A stretch of DNA of 64,000 nt from Algoriphagus sanaruensis (GTDB taxonomy: Bacteria > Bacteroidota > Bacteroidia > Cytophagales > Cyclobacteriaceae), in contig NZ_CP012836.1 of NCBI RefSeq assembly GCF_001593605.1, forward strand, positions 992,001 to 1,056,000, in the 5' to 3' direction. The notes under the pieces are model-generated. The model had not been told where the DNA came from. It made no database searches and worked only from the letters and a program-made list of their open reading frames with translations. Shown here one piece after another: positions 35,607 to 41,353 of the stretch. Both the position numbers and the translations under genes were made by a program. Each line of letters begins with the position of its first letter. The stretch's first letter is position 1.

Positions 35607-36650
35607 ATGTCCAGCACCAAAATACCCGCCGTAGTCAACTACTCCGAGCAAAAGCATTCAGTAGAAATTCGTGAAATCCCTGTCCCTGAAATCGGCGAGG
35701 AAGATATCCTTCTTGAGGTCGAAAATGTCGGTGTTTGCGGCAGTGACTTGCATCAGTGGACTTCTGACCACAGTTGGCCGGTAAATTATCCGGTGGTCAT
35801 GGGGCACGAGTTTGGAGGGAAAATAGCCGCTTTGGGCTCCCGTGTATCAGGCTGGAAAGTCGGAGATCGAGTGGTCTCTGAAACTGCTGCCGTAATCGAC
35901 TCCCTTAATCCTATGAGTAAAGTCGGGCTCTACAATTTAGACCCAACTCGAAAAGGATTTGGCTATGGAGTCAATGGAGCCATGACCCGGTTTGTGCGGG
36001 TGCCAGCAAGATGCTTACACAACGTCCCCGAGAATTTATCCTTTGAAGAAGCCTGCCTGACCGAACCCTGTTGTGTCGCTTTCAATGCCTTGGTGGGTAA
36101 TTCCCACATCAAACCTGGAGATCGGGTCATTGTGATCGGGCCTGGAACAATCGGGATTCTATGTGCTGCCGTAGCCCGACTCTGCGGAGCTGAAGTGGCA
36201 GTCTTGGGATTAGAGGCAGATCGAGGTAGATTAGAAATTGCTAAAAATGCCTACGGCTGTGATCCATTAATTGGGGAAGATGTGGCAGAAGCTTGGGCGA
36301 GGAAAAGAGATGGACTAGGAGCTGATCTGATCGTGGACGCTGCAGGACATAGCATTACCTTAAGGACTGCGATGAAACTTGTCCGCCCCAATGGGCAAAT
36401 TACCAAAGTTGGATGGGGACCACAGCCTCTAAATTTTTCCATTGATCCTATTGTTCAGAAAAATGTGCGCCTTCAGGGGAGCTTTAGTCACAACTGGCCA
36501 ATCTGGGAGCGAGTGATTGCATTACTGGCCAGTGGGGCTTTAAACGTGAAGCCGATTATTGGTGGGGTTTGGTCGATTACTGATTGGCACGAGGCATTTG
36601 AAAAAATGCATACTGGACAAATTGTAAAAGCAGTATTAAAGCCAGTTTAA
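35607..36650 (+). CDS. Zinc-binding medium-chain alcohol dehydrogenase
   Basis: A 347-residue MDR-family dehydrogenase of the sorbitol/threonine dehydrogenase type. The catalytic zinc ligands are present (Cys44 in GVCGSDLHQW, His67-Glu68 in MGHEFGG, Glu153 in LTEPCC), as is the cofactor loop VIGPGTIGILC (about 177-187). The structural zinc lobe with four cysteines, normally around residues 90-115, is missing and replaced by a Cys-free stretch (VIDSLNPMSKVGLYNLDPTR). It probably oxidises a secondary hydroxyl of a sugar, polyol or sugar acid. It starts three bases after the HUMPS gene. Confidence 0.87.
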   Translation: MSSTKIPAVVNYSEQKHSVEIREIPVPEIGEEDILLEVENVGVCGSDLHQWTSDHSWPVNYPVVMGHEFGGKIAALGSRVSGWKVGDRVVSETAAVIDSLNPMSKVGLYNLDPTRKGFGYGVNGAMTRFVRVPARCLHNVPENLSFEEACLTEPCCVAFNALVGNSHIKPGDRVIVIGPGTIGILCAAVARLCGAEVAVLGLEADRGRLEIAKNAYGCDPLIGEDVAEAWARKRDGLGADLIVDAAGHSITLRTAMKLVRPNGQITKVGWGPQPLNFSIDPIVQKNVRLQGSFSHNWPIWERVIALLASGALNVKPIIGGVWSITDWHEAFEKMHTGQIVKAVLKPV

Positions 36651-36651
36651 C

Positions 36652-37443
36652 ATGCGACTCAAAGACAAAGTCATTATCGTCACTGGAAGTACTACAGGTA
36701 TCGGAAAAGCCATTGCCAAACGATGTGTGGCTGAAGGTGCCAAGGTGGTTTTACATGGTTTGGAAGGCTTTCTGGGAGAAGAAGTTTTAGATGAAATTGG
36801 GGCTGAAAATGCCGTTTTTCACCAAGAAGATATTTCTGTGGAAGCTTGCCCGGAGCGCTTGGTCAAATTGGCAGTAGACCACTTTGGAAAGTTGGATGCG
36901 GTGGTCAACAATGCTGCTTGGGTGATCCAATCCAATATTGAAAATACTGACCGGGCATTTCTCCAAAAAGTCCTGGACATCAATGCTGTTTCTCCTTTTT
37001 TGCTAATTCAAGCTGCCCTTCCCGAACTCGCTAAAAATCAAGGCTGCGTACTCAATATCGGTTCGGTCAATGCATGGAGTGGCGAACCTAATTTGCTTGC
37101 CTATTCGATTTCTAAGGGGGCATTGATGACCTTGACCCGAAATCTGGGCGATTCCTTGATGCGAGATCAGGGCATTCGTGTCAACCAAATCAATCCAGGC
37201 TGGGTCTTGACTGAGCGGGAAAAAGAACGCAAAAGGGATCATGGTCTTTCCGAAACTTGGTTTGAAGATCTACCCAAAATGTATGCTCCTGCAGGTCGGA
37301 TTCTCTGGCCGGAGGAAATTGCTGCTGCTTGTGTGTATTGGCTTTCAGATGAGGCAGGTCCAATTTCAGGTCAAGTAGTCGATCTCGAACAATATCCTAT
37401 GATCGGGCGAAATGCCCCAAAAGACACTTCAACAATCCACTGA
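36652..37443 (+). CDS. SDR family oxidoreductase
   Basis: A 263-residue short-chain dehydrogenase with the NAD(P) motif VTGSTTGIGKA (10-20), NNAAW (86-90), and the catalytic set Asn111, Ser138, Tyr151 and Lys155 (YSISK). The residue after the second strand is histidine rather than aspartate (VVLHGLEG), so cofactor preference is unclear. With the preceding zinc dehydrogenase it could oxidise and re-reduce a sugar at different carbons. It starts one base after the previous stop. Confidence 0.87.
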   Translation: MRLKDKVIIVTGSTTGIGKAIAKRCVAEGAKVVLHGLEGFLGEEVLDEIGAENAVFHQEDISVEACPERLVKLAVDHFGKLDAVVNNAAWVIQSNIENTDRAFLQKVLDINAVSPFLLIQAALPELAKNQGCVLNIGSVNAWSGEPNLLAYSISKGALMTLTRNLGDSLMRDQGIRVNQINPGWVLTEREKERKRDHGLSETWFEDLPKMYAPAGRILWPEEIAAACVYWLSDEAGPISGQVVDLEQYPMIGRNAPKDTSTIH

Positions 37444-37446
37444 TTT

Positions 37447-38334
37447 ATGCCAAAACTCGCCGCCTTTCCGAAGGCCTTTATGCAGCAGCTCTGCAAAGAT
37501 GGAAGTATGAAAATTGCCGATTGGGTTAAATTGGCAGCCCCGCTTCAGATCGATGGACTGGAGTGGTACGCTGGATTTTTGGAGATGGCTGATGAAAAAA
37601 ACTGGTCCAAATTCCGACGAATGGTTGAAAACGAAGGTATGGTTATTCCGATGATGTGCTGTTCGCCTGATTTTACCCATCGGGATAAATCCTTCCGTGA
37701 AAATGAAATCCAAAAGCAAAAACGCTGGATTGAGATGACGGATGCCCTAGGTGGGAAATATTGCCGCGTTCTTTCCGGGCAATATCGTCCCGAACTCTCC
37801 GTGGAGGAAGGAATCAAACTCGCTAAAGACTGCATCGAGGCCTGTCTCCCCTACGCTCAAAGTCTGGGAATTACGCTGATTATCGAAAATCATTACAAAG
37901 ATGACTTTTGGGAATATCCGGAATTTGCGCAGAAGCGAGACATTTTCACCAAACTGGTCAAGTCGATTCAGCATCCCAACTTTGGAGTGAATTACGATCC
38001 GAGCAATACGTTTTTGGCGGGAGAAGATCCCCTGGATTTGTTGTATGATGTCTCTGAGCGAGTCCTGACCATGCATGCGAGTGACCGATTTTTAAAATAC
38101 GGCACAATTGAAGATTTGCGAAAAGTAGAAGGTGGTGCCGTAGGGTATGCGAAAATGCTCAGCCATGGAGAAATCGGCAAAGGCATGAATGATTACGATG
38201 CGATCTTCACTGAGCTCAAGCGAGTCGGCTTTGATAACTGGATCAGCATCGAAGACGGGGTGGATGGCATGGATCAGTTGGAGCGGAGTGTGGCGTTTTT
38301 GAAGAAGAAGATAGCGCAGTATTGGAACAGATAG
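37447..38334 (+). CDS. Sugar phosphate isomerase/epimerase (xylose-isomerase-like TIM barrel)
   Basis: A 295-residue TIM barrel of the AP-endonuclease-2/xylose isomerase family. The usual metal ligands are present: Glu147 (LIIENH), Asp184 (VNYDPSN), His210 (TMHASD) and Glu269 (SIEDG), so it should be an active metal-dependent isomerase, epimerase or dehydratase. UlaE-type 3-epimerases, inositol-catabolic IolE/IolI and D-tagatose epimerases share the fold; I cannot choose among them. It is the fourth gene of the operon, three bases after the SDR. Confidence 0.85.
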   Translation: MPKLAAFPKAFMQQLCKDGSMKIADWVKLAAPLQIDGLEWYAGFLEMADEKNWSKFRRMVENEGMVIPMMCCSPDFTHRDKSFRENEIQKQKRWIEMTDALGGKYCRVLSGQYRPELSVEEGIKLAKDCIEACLPYAQSLGITLIIENHYKDDFWEYPEFAQKRDIFTKLVKSIQHPNFGVNYDPSNTFLAGEDPLDLLYDVSERVLTMHASDRFLKYGTIEDLRKVEGGAVGYAKMLSHGEIGKGMNDYDAIFTELKRVGFDNWISIEDGVDGMDQLERSVAFLKKKIAQYWNR

Positions 38335-38489
38335 TCCACGGTCGACACAAGACGGTCCACTGCAGAAAGAAAGACAAATGGTCAACTGTCCACAGTCGAC
38401 AGTCGACCGCAAAAAATACCAATTGGATTTGAACTTAAACCATTTAAACAAAGCGGCTGTGGTCTGTGGACCATGGACCGTTGACAATT
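38335..38489 (+). repeat. Cluster of GTCGAC/GTCCAC-type short repeats
   Basis: This intergenic stretch is packed with short related words (GTCCACGGTCGAC, GACGGTCCAC, GGTCAACTGTCCACAGTCGAC, GTGGACCATGGACC). The segment 38386-38402 matches the reverse complement of 58816-58832 at 16 of 17 bases. It begins directly after the isomerase stop codon. I see no gene in it. Confidence 0.55.
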
Positions 38490-38490
38490 A

Positions 38491-38525
38491 AACTTTCGAA
38501 CTTTGCAACCTTACCACTTTACAAC
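38491..38525 (-). repeat. Dispersed 35-base intergenic repeat, copy 2
   Basis: The reverse complement of this stretch matches 22255-22289 at 29 of 35 positions. It contains the TTG (38503) that is the only plausible start codon of the SMP-30 gene. Confidence 0.55.
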
Positions 38526-39381
38526 CATCCCTTCTCAGTGTTTTTTGGGCGAAGGCCCGCTTTGGATCGCCGAGCTCGGCTGTTTCTTTTGGGTAGATAT
38601 CGAAAAGGGCAACCTGCATCGCTATCATTTGAATTCAGAAACCCTAGAAGTCCGTCACTTTCCACATCGATTGGCGGTTGTGCTAGAGGGACAAAATGCT
38701 AAATTGATTCTGGGTTTGGATCGAAAGCTGGTTCGTTACGATTGGGAAACTCAAGACATCGAAGAGCTCTGTGAGGTGGAAGAAGATTTGGGCTTGAATC
38801 GTTTCAATGACGGTAAGGTTGATCCTCAAGGCAGAATCTGGATCGGGACGCTCAGTACACTTTTCACCGAAGGTGCGGGTTCCTTGTATCGAATTGGAGC
38901 GGATCTGAAACCTCTAACTAAATTGAACAACCTGACCATTTCCAATGGAATGGCTTGGACGGTTGATCAAAGGACGTTTTACTTTATCGATACACCTACC
39001 AAGAAGATTCAGGAATTTGCCTTTGATCCAGAAACGGGAGCCATTGAATTTCGACGAATTGCCGTTGAGATTTCGGAGGGATTGGGCTTTCCAGACGGGA
39101 TGTGCTTGGATCGGGAAGGGATGCTTTGGGTGGCGCATTATGCGGGTTCGGGCGTGTACCGCTGGGATCCGAATACGGGCCAACTTTTGGACAAAATCGA
39201 ATTACAGGTTCCCCACGTGACTTCTTGTTGTTTTGGAGGAGAAAATCTGGATATGATGTTGATTACTACAGCTCAAGAAAATCTGACATCGGATGATCTT
39301 AAAAAATATCCTCAGAGTGGGGATGTATTTTTGGTGAACGTGGAGGTAGGAGGATTTGAGTCGAATCCGGCGATGATTTAA
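38503..39381 (+). CDS. SMP-30/gluconolactonase family protein
   Basis: A 292-residue six-bladed propeller of the regucalcin/lactonase family that opens sugar lactones to acids. The metal ligands match regucalcin almost position for position: Glu17 (LGEGPLW), Asn102 (NRFNDG), Asn148 (SNGMAW) and Asp198 (PDGMC). The start is TTG at 38503, inside a dispersed repeat; the frame is open only from 38485, so no ATG or GTG is possible, and the next TTG lies inside the LGEG motif. It follows the isomerase gene by 168 bases of repeats, so it may or may not share the operon. Confidence 0.85.
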   Translation: MQPYHFTTIPSQCFLGEGPLWIAELGCFFWVDIEKGNLHRYHLNSETLEVRHFPHRLAVVLEGQNAKLILGLDRKLVRYDWETQDIEELCEVEEDLGLNRFNDGKVDPQGRIWIGTLSTLFTEGAGSLYRIGADLKPLTKLNNLTISNGMAWTVDQRTFYFIDTPTKKIQEFAFDPETGAIEFRRIAVEISEGLGFPDGMCLDREGMLWVAHYAGSGVYRWDPNTGQLLDKIELQVPHVTSCCFGGENLDMMLITTAQENLTSDDLKKYPQSGDVFLVNVEVGGFESNPAMI

Positions 39382-39387
39382 TTTTTT

Positions 39388-39460
39388 CCACTGATTTTCA
39401 CAGGTTTCAATGATTTGCTCTCTGTGCAAATCTTTGATTTTAATCTGTGTGAATCTGTGG
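39388..39460. repeat. Long imperfect hairpin repeat
   Basis: The left arm CCACTGATTTTCACAGG... pairs imperfectly with the right arm ...AATCTGTGTGAATCTGTGG, and the tip GATTTGC / GCAAATC (39412-39418 / 39426-39432) pairs perfectly. It lies between convergent genes. Words like AATCTGTG-n-GAATCTGTGG are, from memory, common in intergenic DNA of this phylum. Confidence 0.5.
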
Positions 39461-39463
39461 GAA

Positions 39464-39493
39464 ATAAAAAAAAGCCAATCTTTCGACTGGCTT
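39464..39493 (-). terminator. Terminator of pheS
   Basis: On the minus strand the AAGCCAGTC / GATTGGCTT stem (one G-T pair, loop GAAA) is followed by a long T-run (39464-39473), 11 bases after the pheS stop. Confidence 0.8.
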
Positions 39494-39503
39494 CTCAACT
39501 TTT

Positions 39504-40532
39504 CTATAACATCGGCCTAAACTGCCGCAAGAATCTCACATCATTTTCTGTAAACAATCGCAAATCTTTGATCTGATATTTCAGCATCGCAATTCGCTCG
39601 ATCCCCATTCCGAAAGCAAAGCCTGTGTATTTTTTGGAGTCGATTCCGCAGTTTTCAAGCACATTGGGATTAACCATGCCCGAGCCGCCAATTTCTACCC
39701 AGCCACTTCCTTTGCACACGTTGCAGCCTTTTCCTCCGCAGATCAGGCAGGAAATGTCGATTTCCGCGCTTGGTTCGGTGAAAGGGAAGAAAGAAGGACG
39801 GAATCGTACTTTGGTCTCTTTACCAAACATCTCCTTGGCGAAATGGTAAAGCGTATTTTTCAAGTCCGCGAAACCCACATTTTCATCTACATAGAGTCCT
39901 TCGACCTGATGGAAGATGCAGTGCGCACGGGCAGAAATTGCTTCGTTTCGGTAAACTCTCCCTGGTGAAAGGGTTCGGATGGGAGGTTTTTGATTTTCCA
40001 TCACTCGAACTTGCACAGAGGAAGTGTGAGTTCTAAGGGCGATATCTGGATTCTTTTCAATGAAAAAGGTATCCTGCATTTCGCGTGCAGGGTGATTTTC
40101 AGGGAAGTTCAGCGCGGTAAAATTATGCCAATCGTCCTCGATCTCCGGACCTTCGGATAGGTTGAATCCGATACGCTCAAAGATCTCGATGATTCGCTGG
40201 CGGGTTGCCGTAAGCGGGTGAATGCCTCCCAAGGCCACATTGGAAGGAGGAAGCGTCAGATCAATGTCTGCCGTTTTTGACTTCTTATTACTTGCATTGA
40301 CCTTTTCGATCAATTCCTGAAATTTCTCCTCGGCCAATTGCTTCACGCCGTTGACCAACTGACCATAGGCACGCTTTTCTTCATTGGGAATTTGACCCAT
40401 GGCGGCAAAAAGTTCACCTACCACACTTTTTTTGGAGATAAACTCCATACGGTAAGCTTCGAGTTGGTCTGGGGTACTGGCGTCAGCAGCGGCTATTGCC
40501 GCTTTAATGGCTTCGATTTTTTCCTGATACAT
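39504..40532 (-). CDS. pheS: Phenylalanine-tRNA ligase alpha subunit
   Basis: The catalytic subunit of the alpha2-beta2 enzyme that charges tRNA-Phe. The 342 residues include the N-terminal coiled coil (about 1-90) that contacts tRNA, then class II motif 2 (LRTHTSSVQVRVM ... SPGRVYRNEAISARAHCIFHQVEG, partly quoted) and motif 3 (GFAFGMGIERIAMLKY). It also has a cysteine-rich insertion CLICGGKGCNVCKGSGW in the catalytic domain, which is normal for this family. pheT is not adjacent; in Bacteroidota the two are often apart. Confidence 0.97.
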   Translation of the reverse strand: MYQEKIEAIKAAIAAADASTPDQLEAYRMEFISKKSVVGELFAAMGQIPNEEKRAYGQLVNGVKQLAEEKFQELIEKVNASNKKSKTADIDLTLPPSNVALGGIHPLTATRQRIIEIFERIGFNLSEGPEIEDDWHNFTALNFPENHPAREMQDTFFIEKNPDIALRTHTSSVQVRVMENQKPPIRTLSPGRVYRNEAISARAHCIFHQVEGLYVDENVGFADLKNTLYHFAKEMFGKETKVRFRPSFFPFTEPSAEIDISCLICGGKGCNVCKGSGWVEIGGSGMVNPNVLENCGIDSKKYTGFAFGMGIERIAMLKYQIKDLRLFTENDVRFLRQFRPML

Positions 40533-40553
40533 GACTGAAAATTAATCAAGTCA

Positions 40554-40561
40554 CAAAGCTA
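40554..40561 (-). promoter_or_regulatory. Candidate -7 element for pheS
   Basis: TAGCTTTG on the minus strand is an exact TAnnTTTG box, 21 bases upstream of the pheS start. No -33 TTG is obvious. Confidence 0.45.
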
Positions 40562-40591
40562 TCATTTTTAGGCTTTTTTTCGGAGAAAGAT

Positions 40592-40638
40592 GGACTTCAT
40601 CTCCAAATGGAGAAAGTCCCCCTATAAAAATTTTTTTT
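40592..40638 (+). promoter_or_regulatory. Hairpin plus T8 run in the leader of the fasciclin gene
   Basis: GGACTT-CA-TCTCC pairs with GGAGA-AAGTCC across an AAAT loop (40592-40619), and a run of eight T follows at 40631-40638. It resembles an attenuator or terminator, and stands 75 bases before the start codon. The 11-base gap between stem and T-run weakens a terminator reading. Confidence 0.3.
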
Positions 40639-40712
40639 CCCGCCCCATAATCCAATCGCAAAGCAAGGCTCGTAAGTGCTTTCAAATTCAGAAAACCAAA
40701 AACAAAACCTTT

Positions 40713-41273
40713 ATGAACAATTTATTGAAAGTGGCTTTCGCAGCCTTCGTCTTCTTGTCAGCAAATGTAGCTTTTGCCCAAATGGGAAAAACTGTAGAAG
40801 TGGGCGGTGCGCCGATGTATCCCTCCAAAAACATTGTGGAAAATGCGGTGAACTCTGCGGACCATACCACCTTGGTAGCAGCCGTAAAAGCAGCAGGACT
40901 GGTAGAAACCTTACAAACCGCCGGACCTTTCACCGTGTTTGCTCCAGATAATGCAGCTTTTGCTAAACTTCCAGCTGGAACAGTAGAGACTCTATTGAAG
41001 CCTGAAAACAAAGGTCAATTGACCGCAGTGCTCACCTACCATGTAGTAGCTGGCAAAATGGGCTCCAAGGATATCGCAGATGCAATCAAAAAAGGAAATG
41101 GAAAAGCGATCCTAACCACAGTGCAAGGAGGAAAATTGACTGCATGGATGAAGGGCAAAGACCTTTACATCACCGACGAAAACGGCGGTCAGTCTAAAGT
41201 CACCATTGCCGACGTATGGCAATCCAATGGGGTAATTCACTCGGTGGATACGGTAGTGCTACCAAAGATGTAA
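40713..41273 (+). CDS. Secreted fasciclin-domain protein
   Basis: A 187-residue exported protein. Residues 1-22 are a signal peptide ending VAFAQ. One fasciclin (FAS1) domain covers about 45-187, with the H1-type block GPFTVFAPDNAAFAKLPAGTVE and the YHVVAGK and IHSVDTVVLP (H2) motifs. FAS1 domains mediate adhesion in many organisms; bacterial single-domain forms are often abundant periplasmic or surface proteins of unclear role. The start at ATG 40713 is chosen because the signal peptide begins there; the frame extends 41 residues upstream without resembling the family. Confidence 0.92.
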   Translation: MNNLLKVAFAAFVFLSANVAFAQMGKTVEVGGAPMYPSKNIVENAVNSADHTTLVAAVKAAGLVETLQTAGPFTVFAPDNAAFAKLPAGTVETLLKPENKGQLTAVLTYHVVAGKMGSKDIADAIKKGNGKAILTTVQGGKLTAWMKGKDLYITDENGGQSKVTIADVWQSNGVIHSVDTVVLPKM

Positions 41274-41288
41274 TTAGAAATTAAAAAA

Positions 41289-41328
41289 GAAAAAGCCGCT
41301 TGAAAATTACTTTCAAGCGGCTTTTTTG
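41289..41328 (+). terminator. Terminator of the fasciclin gene
   Basis: The AAAAAGCCGCTTGAAA / TTTCAAGCGGCTTTTT stem (loop ATTAC) is followed by TTG. It is a strong 16-base-pair hairpin, 16 bases after the stop. Confidence 0.92.
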
Positions 41329-41348
41329 CTTTCAACTGCAGTTGAAAG
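41329..41348. terminator. Perfect 20-base palindrome, possible second terminator
   Basis: CTTTCAACTGCAGTTGAAAG is a perfect palindrome followed on the plus strand by ATTTTTT. It touches the fasciclin terminator on one side and the stop codon of the minus-strand barrel gene (41354) on the other. It could serve as a terminator for either direction or as a protein site. Confidence 0.4.
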
Positions 41349-41353
41349 ATTTT

